From positions 682,001-746,000 of the forward strand of contig NZ_JAOYFC010000001.1 in assembly GCF_025802015.1 (NCBI RefSeq): 64,000 nucleotides of DNA, read 5' to 3'. Each line of letters starts with the position of its first letter. The first letter of the stretch is position 1. Of the stretch, positions 47,120 through 56,091 are shown piece after piece. Both the position numbers and the translations under genes were made by a program. The notes under the pieces are model-generated. The model saw only the letters and a program-made list of their open reading frames with translations, did not search any database and had not been told where the DNA came from. This DNA comes from Falsihalocynthiibacter halioticoli (lineage in GTDB: Bacteria > Pseudomonadota > Alphaproteobacteria > Rhodobacterales > Rhodobacteraceae).

Positions 47120-49935
47120 CCGTTGAGTGCCCGTTTGGTGCCTTGCGCGATTGCTGTGCGAATTTTATCCGCCAGAACCTTTTGCTTGTCCTTGGTGTGA
47201 TACTTCAGGCCGAACATATCCTTAACATAGAAGGTATCCACCACCTGCTCGCCATAGGTCGCGATGGTCGCGGTGGCGATATATACGTTTGCATTGGCCA
47301 ATGTCCGCGTCAAATCAAACAGCAGGCCGGGGCGGTCGCGGGTATCAACTTCGATGATCGTATAGATTTCGGAACCTTCGTTATCGAAGGTAATGATCGT
47401 TGGAACCTTGAAGGCTTTCTCGCGCTTCTTGAGCTTGTCGCGGTCAACCAAGGCGTCTCGCGGTACAACCTCGCCAAGCAGGGTCTTCTTGATCATATTG
47501 CGCAGGCGCTGCATTCGGCTTCGGGCGTAGGGATGTCCTTCGGAATCCTGAACCCAGAAAATCGCCGTCACGTAACCGTCTTTGGTCGTGTAAGTCCGCG
47601 CATCGACCACATTGGCCCCAACCAGCGCGAGCGCCCCTGCAAGGCGCGAGAATATACCGGGATGATCGACAAGCGCGAAACAGGCTCGCGTTGCGTCGCG
47701 GTCCTCATCAAGGCTGAGATCAATCTCGATCTCGTCGTCTTTAAGCTTCTTGAGCATATTGGCAAAGACAATATGCGTGGAAAGTTGATTGCCTTGCCAA
47801 TAAGGCGGGTAGTGGCGCGTAACTTCTTTGCGGACGGCTTTCTTATCCCAATCTGCAAGCGCGGTGCGCAGGGCTTTCTTGGCCTCTGTTTCGCGCGTTT
47901 CCCTGTTGAGGGCTTCAAGGCCGGACTCAAGCGCCATTGTGGTTTGGCCATGAAGATCCCTTAGGAGCATGGCTTTCCAGTTGTTCCACGTGCCCGGCCC
48001 AACGCCGCGAATGTCACAAACAGTTAAAACAGTAAGCAGGTCGAGCTGTTTGGTGTTGTTCACTGCCTTAGCAAATCCGCGAACGGTGCGAGGATCGGAA
48101 ATGTCACGTTTCTGGGCGATATCCGACATCAAAAGGTGATTGCGGACGAGCCACTCGACAGTTTTGCATTCGCTTGGCTTTAGTCCGAGGCGCGGCGCGA
48201 CCTTGCGGGCAATCCGCGCGCCAACAATCGAGTGGTCCTCGTCGCGGCCCTTGCCGATATCATGCAGCAGCAGCGCGACATAAAGCACCTTGCGGTTGAT
48301 GCCGTCCTTGAGAATGCCGCTGGCCACGGGAAGCTCTTCGATCAACTCGCCGCGCTCGATCTGTGCGAGGGTCTTGATGCATTGGATGGTGTGCTCATCC
48401 ACGGTGTAGTGATGATACATATTAAACTGCATCATCGCGACGATCTCTTGAAACTCGGGGATAAAAGCGCCGAGCACGCCGATCTCGTTCATGCGGCGGA
48501 GCGCGCGCTCGGGGTTTCCGTGCTTGAGCATGAGGTCAAGAAAAATGCGGCGCGCCTCTTTCTGATTGCGCATGTCGTCGTCGATCAGATCAAGGTTGGA
48601 GGCCACAACGCGCATGGCTTCTGGGTGCAGCAATACCCCCGTGCGAAGCCCTTCCTCAAAGATGCGCAGGATGTTCATCTTATCGGCTAGGAATTTCTCC
48701 TCATTTGCAAAGGTGAGGCGGTTCTGCACAATCTTGAACCCGTCGCGCGCTTTGCGTTTCCGTTTGAACAGTCCGACCAGTAGCGGCTCTTTCTTGACGT
48801 GCGCGGCTTCGAGAGAAGTTAGGAAAATGCGGGTCAATTCACCAACGCGGGTGGCGTGGCGAAAATAGTCCTGCATGAACAATTCAACCGCGCGGCGTCC
48901 GGCTGTGTCGATATATCCCATGCGGTCCGCTACTTCGATCTGCATGTCAAAGCTGAGCGTATCCATTGCGCGCCCTGCGATCAGATGCAGATGACAGCGC
49001 ACGGCCCACAGAAAGTTTTCCGCACGGACGAAGTTGTCGTATTCTTCTTGATCGAACACACCGAGCGCCACGAGTTCTGCGGATGTGTCGACGTTATGCA
49101 GGTATTTTGCCACCCAGAACAACGTCTGGAGATCCCGCAAACCGCCTTTGCCTTCTTTGACGTTCGGCTCCACCACATAGCGCTGTCCGCCTTGTTTCTT
49201 ATGGCGTTCGGCGCGCTCCTGAAGCTTTGCTTCGATGAACTCCGCTGCGGTCCCTTTGAACAGGTTTTTGTACAGGCTGTCCTCAAGGTCGCCCATGAGG
49301 TCCTCGGCTCCGGCGATGTAGCGATGCTCGAGGAGCGCTGTTCGTATGGTGATGTCTTCGCGCCCTAAGCGAACGCAATCCTTCACAGTCCGCGAGGAAT
49401 GGCCCACCTTCAGACGCAAATCCCAAAGGATGTAGAGCATGGATTCAATCACGCTCTCGGCCCAAGGGGTAATCTTGTACGGGGTGAGGAAAAGCAGGTC
49501 TACGTCAGAACCAGGCGCCATTTCTGCACGGCCATAGCCGCCAACGCCCAGTAGCGTCAGGCGCTCGCCGTCGGTTGGCGTCGGGTTGGGGTGTAGAAAA
49601 CCTGTGGCCACGTTATAGGCGACCATCACGAGGCAATCCGTCAGGTAGGTATAGGCGCTCGTTACTGGCATGGCTTCGCGCGGGCGCAGGGCAAATGCCG
49701 CCTCGATTGCTTCGGACCCTCTTTTGCGTTCCCGCAAAAGGATATCGACCGTCGCCTTGCGAATGACGGCCGTATCGGTTTCACCCTGAATCGTTTCGGC
49801 GAGCTCTCCGCTCACCGCGACGAGGTCAAAGATGTCATTCGGCGCACATGCTAAAGATGGCGCAGGATAGGTTAGCGGCGTCGCCTCTGCGACGTTAGAA
49901 ACCGGTGCCGGAGAAGCTTCTTGGAGCGGGGTCAA
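47116..49935 (-). CDS. glnD: Bifunctional uridylyltransferase/uridylyl-removing enzyme GlnD
   Basis: A 939-residue nitrogen sensor that uridylylates and deuridylylates PII proteins according to glutamine level. Nucleotidyltransferase domain: GVGGYGRAEMAPGSDVDLLF with the catalytic GSDVD (~135-150). A GlnD/PII-linked helical region follows. HD domain: LLHDIGKGRDEDHSIVGA. Two C-terminal ACT domains start near GIFSRLAGALALVGAN and DRPGLLFDLTRTLANANV. Length is normal for alphaproteobacteria (~930). The N-terminus overlaps the upstream lipoprotein gene by 41 bp. Confidence 0.97.
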   Translation of the reverse strand: MTPLQEASPAPVSNVAEATPLTYPAPSLACAPNDIFDLVAVSGELAETIQGETDTAVIRKATVDILLRERKRGSEAIEAAFALRPREAMPVTSAYTYLTDCLVMVAYNVATGFLHPNPTPTDGERLTLLGVGGYGRAEMAPGSDVDLLFLTPYKITPWAESVIESMLYILWDLRLKVGHSSRTVKDCVRLGREDITIRTALLEHRYIAGAEDLMGDLEDSLYKNLFKGTAAEFIEAKLQERAERHKKQGGQRYVVEPNVKEGKGGLRDLQTLFWVAKYLHNVDTSAELVALGVFDQEEYDNFVRAENFLWAVRCHLHLIAGRAMDTLSFDMQIEVADRMGYIDTAGRRAVELFMQDYFRHATRVGELTRIFLTSLEAAHVKKEPLLVGLFKRKRKARDGFKIVQNRLTFANEEKFLADKMNILRIFEEGLRTGVLLHPEAMRVVASNLDLIDDDMRNQKEARRIFLDLMLKHGNPERALRRMNEIGVLGAFIPEFQEIVAMMQFNMYHHYTVDEHTIQCIKTLAQIERGELIEELPVASGILKDGINRKVLYVALLLHDIGKGRDEDHSIVGARIARKVAPRLGLKPSECKTVEWLVRNHLLMSDIAQKRDISDPRTVRGFAKAVNNTKQLDLLTVLTVCDIRGVGPGTWNNWKAMLLRDLHGQTTMALESGLEALNRETRETEAKKALRTALADWDKKAVRKEVTRHYPPYWQGNQLSTHIVFANMLKKLKDDEIEIDLSLDEDRDATRACFALVDHPGIFSRLAGALALVGANVVDARTYTTKDGYVTAIFWVQDSEGHPYARSRMQRLRNMIKKTLLGEVVPRDALVDRDKLKKREKAFKVPTIITFDNEGSEIYTIIEVDTRDRPGLLFDLTRTLANANVYIATATIATYGEQVVDTFYVKDMFGLKYHTKDKQKVLADKIRTAIAQGTKRALNG

Positions 49936-51070
49936 TTATGTTTACCTGATTGTCTTGGATCTGACCGATGGCGAGACCGCGTTGGTTCGTTCCGTCAGGG
50001 AGCAGGCGGAATACGCCATTCACACCAACGAATCCCGAAGGTTGAGTGAGAGCCGATTGGGTGAGCGCGTCTGATTTGCCCGCGCGCACAAGAGCACCGA
50101 TTGCGGCGATGCCGTCATAAGAGAGCCCCGCGATCGGGTGGGGTGGTTGGCCATAGGCGTTTTCATAGCGCGAAGCGAATTGCGCCGCCAAGCCAGGATC
50201 AGGAAGGGCAAACCAGCCGCTCTGAACACCAGGAAGCGCGAGCGTCGAGGCCGGAATATCCCAGCGTGTCAGGCCGATAAATTGTGTCGCTGTCGGGTCG
50301 ATGCCGTTTTCCGGCAAAAGCTGCGTGAGCAACGGAAGAGCACCTTCGGTTCCGGAAGCAAAGAGCAGAGCCTGCGCACCGGACGATTTAGCCGAAGCCG
50401 CGAGATCTGGGATCGCATTAATCACACCTTGTTGGCTCATCTCGAAAGTGCCGAGTGCCGCTACGGTTACGCCGGAGTTGTTTGCCGCAGTCACCAGTGC
50501 GTCGCGGCCTGCATCTTCAGAGAGATTGCCGGAGCCCGAAATCACCATTGCGCTGCTGATGCCCTGACGTGCTGCGTAGGACACGATGCGGTCTGCTGTG
50601 TTCTGGAAGGTATTGCCGAGCACAAATACGTTGCCGCCAGCGATGTCGGGCTTGTTCGAGAAGGCGAGAATATTCACGTTCTTATTCGAAATCGCCACGC
50701 CAACAGCGTTAGCTGATTCTGCATAAAGCGGGCCAAGAATGATTTTTGCACCATCGCTGACCGCCTCTTTGGCAACCGTTGCCGCAACATCGGCGCGGCC
50801 GGAAGTGTTGTAAACGCGCAGATCAATTTCGACGCCCTGAAGGTCTGCTATGGCAAGGCGTGCGGAATTCTCAAGAGCTGCGGCGATCAGGTTATCGCCT
50901 GAACTTGCCGAGTTGCCAGGAACCAAAAGCGCAACAGGAACAGCCTTTTGCGTGTTGATCGACGGGCCACCACCTGTGCCGCCTGGTTGACAGGCCGCGA
51001 GGAATATTGCCGCGATACCAAGGAGAAGAAATTGCAATCCAAAACGGGCATTTCGAAGAATTCTGAGCAT
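49895..51070 (-). CDS. Penicillin-binding protein activator-like lipoprotein (LpoA C-domain family)
   Basis: A 391-residue lipoprotein: signal peptide with lipobox LAAC (about residue 26), then a periplasmic-binding type I fold (VPVALLVPGNSASSGDNLIAAALE, GAKIILGPLYAESANAVG, VISGSGNLSEDAG). It corresponds to the C-terminal domain of LpoA, an outer-membrane activator of PBP1A, without the N-terminal TPR part. Divergent from rsmI, as lpoA is in E. coli, which supports the call. The start at ATG 51070 keeps the signal peptide clean; upstream in-frame TTG is unlikely. Confidence 0.88.
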   Translation of the reverse strand: MLRILRNARFGLQFLLLGIAAIFLAACQPGGTGGGPSINTQKAVPVALLVPGNSASSGDNLIAAALENSARLAIADLQGVEIDLRVYNTSGRADVAATVAKEAVSDGAKIILGPLYAESANAVGVAISNKNVNILAFSNKPDIAGGNVFVLGNTFQNTADRIVSYAARQGISSAMVISGSGNLSEDAGRDALVTAANNSGVTVAALGTFEMSQQGVINAIPDLAASAKSSGAQALLFASGTEGALPLLTQLLPENGIDPTATQFIGLTRWDIPASTLALPGVQSGWFALPDPGLAAQFASRYENAYGQPPHPIAGLSYDGIAAIGALVRAGKSDALTQSALTQPSGFVGVNGVFRLLPDGTNQRGLAIGQIQDNQVNIIDPAPRSFSGTGF

Positions 51071-51178
51071 AAAAAGGTCTCGCTTCAATTGATCGGCAAC
51101 ATGTCAGGCATTGACTCCAGACGGGGTGAACCTATGCGTTTACAAGAGAATAGTAAACGCTAGCGAAAGCCCAAAGAG

Positions 51179-52045
51179 ATGAATTTCGAGACAAAAAAGC
51201 TCGCGTCCGGTCTGTATTTTGTTGCAACACCGATTGGTTCGGCGCGGGACATCACGCTACGGGCACTGGATACGCTCGCATCTGCGGATGTTATCGCTGC
51301 CGAAGATACCCGCACAGCGCGAAGACTCATGGACATTCACGGCATCCCGCTCCGAGATCGGCCAATGGTTGCGTATCACGATCACAACGGAGAGAAGGCG
51401 CGTCCGCGTTTGCTGAAATATCTCGAGGAGGGGTGCTCCGTGGCCTACGCCAGCGAAGCGGGAACGCCGCTTGTTGCTGATCCGGGCTATCACCTGTCCG
51501 TTGCCGCGATAGAAGCGGGTTATCCGGTAACCTCTGCGCCCGGACCGAGCGCTATGATCGCCGCACTTACGATTGCGGGGCTGCCGACTGATAAGTTCCT
51601 GTTCGCGGGGTTCCTTCCCAATGCGAAATCCGCGCGGCGAAAGGCACTGTCGGCTGTCGCAGATACCGATGCGACGCTTGTTTTTTATGAATCTCCAAAG
51701 CGCCTCAAAGCCAGTTTGAATGATATGGCCGACACATTCGGCTCAGAGCGAAAAGCAGCTGTTTGCCGCGAGTTAACCAAAAAATTCGAAGAGGTCGCGC
51801 GGGGCACATTGGAGGAACTCGCCTCGGCATTTGCGGAACGAACTGTCAAAGGCGAGATCGTTGTTCTTGTTAACCGCGTAGGCACGAAAACGGTGGATGC
51901 ATCTTCAATTGATGATGCTCTCAAAGAGGCGCTGAAATCAAACTCTGTTAAAGATTCCGCAAGTATTGTGGCCGATACCTTCAATGTCGCGCGGCGGGAT
52001 GTGTACCAAAAGGCGCTCGCCATCGCGAAAGACGCTAAGGATTAA
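51179..52045 (+). CDS. rsmI: 16S rRNA (cytidine(1402)-2'-O)-methyltransferase
   Basis: A 288-residue SAM-dependent methyltransferase of the tetrapyrrole-methylase fold. LYFVATPIGSARDITLRALDTL and VIAAEDTRTARRLMD are the N-terminal hallmarks. AYASEAGTPLVADPGYHL and TSAPGPSAMIAAL form the SAM-binding site, and FYESPKRLKASLNDM is also conserved. Methylates the ribose of C1402 in the decoding centre of 16S rRNA. Starts the rsmI-yraN-gshB run and is divergent from the LpoA-like gene. Confidence 0.96.
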   Translation: MNFETKKLASGLYFVATPIGSARDITLRALDTLASADVIAAEDTRTARRLMDIHGIPLRDRPMVAYHDHNGEKARPRLLKYLEEGCSVAYASEAGTPLVADPGYHLSVAAIEAGYPVTSAPGPSAMIAALTIAGLPTDKFLFAGFLPNAKSARRKALSAVADTDATLVFYESPKRLKASLNDMADTFGSERKAAVCRELTKKFEEVARGTLEELASAFAERTVKGEIVVLVNRVGTKTVDASSIDDALKEALKSNSVKDSASIVADTFNVARRDVYQKALAIAKDAKD

Positions 52046-52095
52046 AACACAACACGCTCTGCCGCGTTGTGAATTGCGCGGTTTTGGAGAGTTGT

Positions 52096-52452
52096 ATGAG
52101 TGGAATGGTTTCTTATCAGGCTGGAATCGCTGCCGAAGAGTCTGTTTCGAGAGATTATTTTGCGCGTGGCTTGCCGGTCTCGCGAAAACGTTGGCGCGGG
52201 AAATCGGGAGAGATAGACCTTGTTGCGAGGAATGGCGCGGGGGTTGTCTTCGTCGAGGTCAAGAAAAGCAGAACCTTCGAGCGTGCGGCCGCACGTGTTT
52301 CTCGCCGTCAAATGCAGCGCATATTTGCAACGGCTTCTGAGTTTTTGGCCGGTGAACCAAACGGCCAAAATACCGAAGTGCGGTTTGATGTGGCGTTGGT
52401 GAACGATAAGGGGCAAGTGCAAATTCTTGAAAATGCCTTTGGACAATTCTAA
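52096..52452 (+). CDS. yraN: YraN/UPF0102 family protein
   Basis: A 118-residue protein with a restriction-endonuclease-like fold. GIAAEESVSRDYFARG, KRWRGKSGEIDLVARNGAGVVFVEVKKS (split Glu-Asp-...-Glu-x-Lys pattern EIDL...FVEVKKS) and FDVALVN are the family hallmarks. Nuclease activity is suggested by fold but not established. GGAGAG precedes the ATG at 52096. Conserved neighbour of rsmI in many proteobacteria. Confidence 0.93.
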   Translation: MSGMVSYQAGIAAEESVSRDYFARGLPVSRKRWRGKSGEIDLVARNGAGVVFVEVKKSRTFERAAARVSRRQMQRIFATASEFLAGEPNGQNTEVRFDVALVNDKGQVQILENAFGQF

Positions 52453-52473
52453 TTGCCATTGAACCGGTGACAA

Positions 52474-52500
52474 CCTTGCGCCATGTAATGGGCAGCAAGG
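52474..52500 (+). promoter_or_regulatory. Small stem-loop before gshB
   Basis: CCTTGC (52474-52479) and GCAAGG (52495-52500) pair, with an inner CCAT/ATGG stem, directly before the GGGAG ribosome binding site of gshB. It may slow or tune translation; evidence is only the base pairing. Confidence 0.3.
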
Positions 52501-52510
52501 GAGAAACCGT

Positions 52511-53452
52511 ATGTCGCTAAAAGTCGCTATTCAAATGGACCCGATCGAGAATATTGACATCGCGGGGGACAGTTCGTTTCGAATTGCGGAAGAAGCGCAA
52601 GCGCGCGGGCATTCTTTGTTCTATTACACGCCTGACAAACTTGCCTATCAAGAAGGCAAGATTACCGCGCGTGGGTGGCCGCTGACAGTACGCCGCGAAG
52701 AAGGCAATCACTTTACGCTCGGTGCCGAAACAGAAATTGATCTGGCGGATTGGGATGTTGTTTGGCTGCGGCAAGATCCGCCCTTTGACATGGGCTATAT
52801 CACAACCACGCACCTGCTGGATCGCATCCATCCCGATACCCTTGTCGTGAATGATCCGTTTTGGGTGCGGAATTATCCAGAGAAATTGCTCGTACTCGAT
52901 TTCCCCGACCTCACACCACCAACAACGATTGCACGTGATCTTGAGACGATCAAAGCGTTCAAGGCAGAGCATGGCGATGTCATTCTGAAACCACTCTATG
53001 GTAACGGTGGTGCGGGTGTTTTTCGGCTTGGTCCGGATGATCGCAACTTGACGTCTCTTCACGAGCTGTTTTCCGGAATTAATCGCGAACCGCTCATTGT
53101 TCAAAAATTCCTTCCAGCGGTTTCGGGCGGCGACAAACGGGTCATCTTGGTAGATGGCGAGCCCGTCGGCGCGATTAATCGCGTACCGGCCAAAGGCGAA
53201 ACGCGTTCCAACATGCATGTGGGCGGAAAGCCGGAAAAAACCGAGCTAACGGAGCGTGATTTGGAAATTTGCGCAAAGATCGGCCCGCTTCTGCGGGAGA
53301 AGGGTCAGATTTTTGTCGGGATTGATGTGATTGGCGAGTATCTGACAGAGATCAATGTAACGTCCCCAACTGGAATTCTTGAGCTTGAGCGCTTCAATGG
53401 TGAGAATATTGCCGCCAAGATTTGGGAAGCGATTGAAGCCAAGCGTGCTTAA
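52511..53452 (+). CDS. gshB: Glutathione synthetase
   Basis: A 313-residue ATP-grasp ligase joining gamma-glutamylcysteine and glycine. The N-terminal QMDPIENIDIAGDSSFRIAEEA is the family hallmark. VWLRQDPPFDMGYITTTHLLD, VLKPLYGNGGAGVFRL-type grasp loop, and FVGIDVIGEYLTEINVTSPTG carry substrate and metal contacts. Length matches E. coli GshB (316). Its end overlaps the convergent comM by 4 bp. Cytosolic. Confidence 0.98.
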   Translation: MSLKVAIQMDPIENIDIAGDSSFRIAEEAQARGHSLFYYTPDKLAYQEGKITARGWPLTVRREEGNHFTLGAETEIDLADWDVVWLRQDPPFDMGYITTTHLLDRIHPDTLVVNDPFWVRNYPEKLLVLDFPDLTPPTTIARDLETIKAFKAEHGDVILKPLYGNGGAGVFRLGPDDRNLTSLHELFSGINREPLIVQKFLPAVSGGDKRVILVDGEPVGAINRVPAKGETRSNMHVGGKPEKTELTERDLEICAKIGPLLREKGQIFVGIDVIGEYLTEINVTSPTGILELERFNGENIAAKIWEAIEAKRA

Positions 53453-54963
53453 AGTTGCTGTGAGAGGGACGTTCGGTAACTGACGGCCTCGGCAACATGT
53501 GGTTTGCGGACCATTTCGGACTGGTCGAGATCTGCGATGGTGCGTGCGACTCTGAGAATCCGATGATAACCGCGCGCAGATAGCCCAAAACGATCTGAAA
53601 TCTGCTCAAGAAATGCGCGGCTTTCCGAGTCTGGAGTTGCGACGTCTTCCAGCAAATTCCCTTCGATATCAGCGTTCTGGTTGATTGCCGTAAGGTTTTC
53701 ATATCGTGCTTCTTGGATTTCGCGCGCGGCACGAACACGCTTGGCAATTTCAAAACTCGTTTCACCAGAAGCTGGCAAGTCGAGATCAGAATATGCCACG
53801 GGCGGAAGCTCTATGCGAAGGTCGAACCGATCCATCAATGGGCCCGAGATTTTTCCAAGGTAATCTTCGCCGCAAACGGGTGCACGGCTACATGCGCGGT
53901 TCGCATCAGCGAGATGCCCGCATCTGCAGGGGTTTGCAGCGGCGACCAGCATAATGCGGCACGGATATGTAACTTTTGCATTGGCTCGCGTGACCGCAAT
54001 CTCGCCCGTTTCTAAGGGTTGTCTTAAGGTTTCAAGAACATTTCGATTGTATTCTGGAAACTCGTCCATGAAGAGTACGCCGTTATGCGCCAATGAAATT
54101 TCGCCCGGGCTTGCGCCCCGACCCCCGCCGGCAATTGCGGGCATTGAAGCAGTGTGATGCGGTGCCCGAAACGGGCGGTCGCGGCGGATGCCTTGTCCGC
54201 TCAATAAGCCGGCAACCGAGTGAACCATTGACGTTTCAAGCGCTTCGAGTGGCGTCATTTCAGGAAGAATGCCAGTCAATCGCGCGGCAAGCATCGATTT
54301 ACCTGCGCCGGGAGGCCCGACCATCAACACGTGATGGCGGCCGCTCGCTGCGATTTCGAGCGCCCGTTTTGCACGTTCCTGCCCTTTTACATCGATCATA
54401 TCTCCGACATGCTCTGTTGATGCGACCTCTCCGGGTTTGGCTGGAGGCAGAACCGCGTTGCCGGTGAAATGTTGAACAAGGCTGGTCAACGATGTCACGC
54501 CAAGCGCTTGTGTGCTTGAAACCCATGCCGCTTCTGGAGCGCAGCCTGCGGGACAAAGCAAATCTTTGTCTTCGCTGCTGGCGGCGAGAGCAGCAGATAT
54601 CGCTCCATTGACTGGGATAATTGCCCCGTCCAACGCGAGTTCGCCAATCGCGACGAAGGCCTCGATTTCTGCAGCAGGTACGATTTCCAATGCGGCCAAA
54701 ACTGCGAGGGCTATCGGTAGATCGTAATGTGATCCGGATTTCGGCAGGTCAGCGGGCGTTAGATTGACAGTGATCCTTTTTGACGGAAGCGCGACAGCCA
54801 TTGCTGTGAGTGCTGATCGAATGCGCTCTATCGCTTCGGAAACCGACTTTCCCGGAAGCCCCACGATCGAAAACGCTGGCAGACCCGCCGTGACGGCGCA
54901 CTGTACCTCAACAATTCGGGCGTCGACGCCCTCAAATGCAACGGTATATGCCTTTGTGATCAT
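53449..54963 (-). CDS. comM: ComM/YifB-type Mg-chelatase-like AAA ATPase
   Basis: A 504-residue protein. The N-terminal Lon-protease-like substrate domain (residues ~20-150, GLPAFSIVGLPGKSVSEAIERI) is followed by the AAA module with Walker A GPPGAGKSMLAARL, Walker B NGVLFMDEFPE, and a C-terminal Mg-chelatase-like lid (HRILRVARTIADLDQSEMVR). ComM is a DNA branch-migration helicase that integrates transformed DNA in naturally competent bacteria, though it is also present in many species not known to be competent. A hairpin covers its ribosome binding region. Confidence 0.94.
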   Translation of the reverse strand: MITKAYTVAFEGVDARIVEVQCAVTAGLPAFSIVGLPGKSVSEAIERIRSALTAMAVALPSKRITVNLTPADLPKSGSHYDLPIALAVLAALEIVPAAEIEAFVAIGELALDGAIIPVNGAISAALAASSEDKDLLCPAGCAPEAAWVSSTQALGVTSLTSLVQHFTGNAVLPPAKPGEVASTEHVGDMIDVKGQERAKRALEIAASGRHHVLMVGPPGAGKSMLAARLTGILPEMTPLEALETSMVHSVAGLLSGQGIRRDRPFRAPHHTASMPAIAGGGRGASPGEISLAHNGVLFMDEFPEYNRNVLETLRQPLETGEIAVTRANAKVTYPCRIMLVAAANPCRCGHLADANRACSRAPVCGEDYLGKISGPLMDRFDLRIELPPVAYSDLDLPASGETSFEIAKRVRAAREIQEARYENLTAINQNADIEGNLLEDVATPDSESRAFLEQISDRFGLSARGYHRILRVARTIADLDQSEMVRKPHVAEAVSYRTSLSQQL

Positions 54964-54968
54964 GGCCT

Positions 54969-54995
54969 GCTTCCAATTTGAATCGAATTGGAAGC
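54969..54995 (-). promoter_or_regulatory. 10-bp hairpin over comM ribosome binding region
   Basis: GCTTCCAATT and AATTGGAAGC pair perfectly over 10 bp with a 7-nt loop. On the comM strand the 3' arm (GGAAGC) and the following AGG lie 5-13 nt before the ATG, so the stem would sequester the ribosome binding site. Opening of the stem would be needed for translation. Confidence 0.6.
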
Positions 54996-55023
54996 AGATT
55001 GGGTTAACAAAGTTTAAGAAGTA

Positions 55024-55902
55024 TTAACTTTCACGGGCAAGAAGCTTCATGAACTTCGGCCACGCGGCTGGGTCTGCTACGGTCTTGTCGCGGCAAAAGC
55101 GATTACAGAAGCCAAAAATCCGCCCCTCAATTTCCGCCAAGACTTCAGTAGGTTTGCCCGAGTAAGCGCAACTTGAGTTTTCTGGTGTTCCAGCGGAAAC
55201 GGCTTGAGCTTTGATTGGGGTTGGGCCGGGCCAGGTTTTGGTTGCAAAATCTCTTTTGTAGAAAGGCTGATCATCGCCATCAACAAGTCCCATTGCCCTC
55301 CAGCGACGAAACGCGCCGTCGTTAAGATGAGCGTTCACGTATTCCGTGGCTTCGGATGACACATCCAAGCCATACCCCGCGATGCGTGCAGCGACGGGCG
55401 CAAAAAACGCGTCAGCAATAGAGTATGTGCCACAAAGCCAAGGCGTCTCGCTTTTGGTTTCTGTACGCGCCCATGCCCAAATCGCTTCGAGACGTCGAAG
55501 ATCTTTCTCTACCTCGGCGCTTGGAGAGAAATCATCGTAGGCCACGCGAAGGTTCATCGGACAAGCTTCACGAAGCGCCATAAAGCCGGCATGCATTTCG
55601 GCTGCAAGGCTTCGGGCAATGGCGCGGTGATGCGGGTTTGCTGGCCAATGATTGTTTTCAGGGTGACGCGTGGCGAGCTCTTCGGCGATTGCTAGAGATT
55701 CCGTAATGACGTGCCCTTCAGAGGTTTTGAGGGCAGGAACAAGCCGAGCAGGGGCGAAATCCGCAAGCATTTTCGGAAAATCGTCCGTATATAGCCGAGC
55801 AAATCTCGTTTGGACTGGGATGTTGAATTTCTCAAACAACAGCCACCCCCTAAGGGACCAACTGGAGTATGCGCGATCGGTGAGAGCAAGAGTATAAGTC
55901 AT
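55024..55902 (-). CDS. Glutathione S-transferase with C-terminal cysteine-rich tail
   Basis: A 292-residue protein. The N-terminal thioredoxin-like GST domain (TLALTDRAYSSWSLRGWLLF) has a Ser-rich active-site region, and VPALKTSEGHVITESLAIAEEL binds glutathione. The helical GST C-domain runs to about residue 205. The extra ~50 residues hold Cys245, Cys266 and Cys270 in a CAYSGKPTEV...GFCNRFCRDK arrangement like YHS/TRASH-type metal-binding modules. Normal GSTs end near 210-230. The tail may bind a metal; this is inferred from the pattern only. Confidence 0.88.
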   Translation of the reverse strand: MTYTLALTDRAYSSWSLRGWLLFEKFNIPVQTRFARLYTDDFPKMLADFAPARLVPALKTSEGHVITESLAIAEELATRHPENNHWPANPHHRAIARSLAAEMHAGFMALREACPMNLRVAYDDFSPSAEVEKDLRRLEAIWAWARTETKSETPWLCGTYSIADAFFAPVAARIAGYGLDVSSEATEYVNAHLNDGAFRRWRAMGLVDGDDQPFYKRDFATKTWPGPTPIKAQAVSAGTPENSSCAYSGKPTEVLAEIEGRIFGFCNRFCRDKTVADPAAWPKFMKLLARES

Positions 55903-55957
55903 AGCTTTCGATAGCTCATTAATTGCATTATCAAAAACGATAAAATCTTATGCAATC

Positions 55958-55974
55958 CATCAAATTAATTGATG
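55958..55974. promoter_or_regulatory. Inverted repeat between GST and lactonase genes
   Basis: CATCAA and TTGATG are separated by ATTAA in an A/T-rich 189-bp divergent intergenic region. It lies about 120 bp before the lactonase start and 56 bp before GST. A regulator-binding site is possible. Confidence 0.35.
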
Positions 55975-56091
55975 CGATGGAGGCGAATGTATTGGCGCTT
56001 CTTTAGATATTGCCTTGCAACCGATGCCGCCGCAAGTCACGTTACGCGAGCGATTGAAAGCATTACAAAAGATAACGAATTTGGGGCGTAT

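Noticed and set aside
52048..52071. CACAACACG/CGCGTTGTG stem after rsmI as a terminator
   Set aside because: One mismatch, no T-run, and yraN follows closely in the same direction; weak evidence.
55958..55974. Possible FNR box at the lactonase promoter
   Set aside because: FNR sites read TTGAT-N4-ATCAA; here the arms are in the opposite order (ATCAA...TTGAT), so only a generic inverted repeat is reported.
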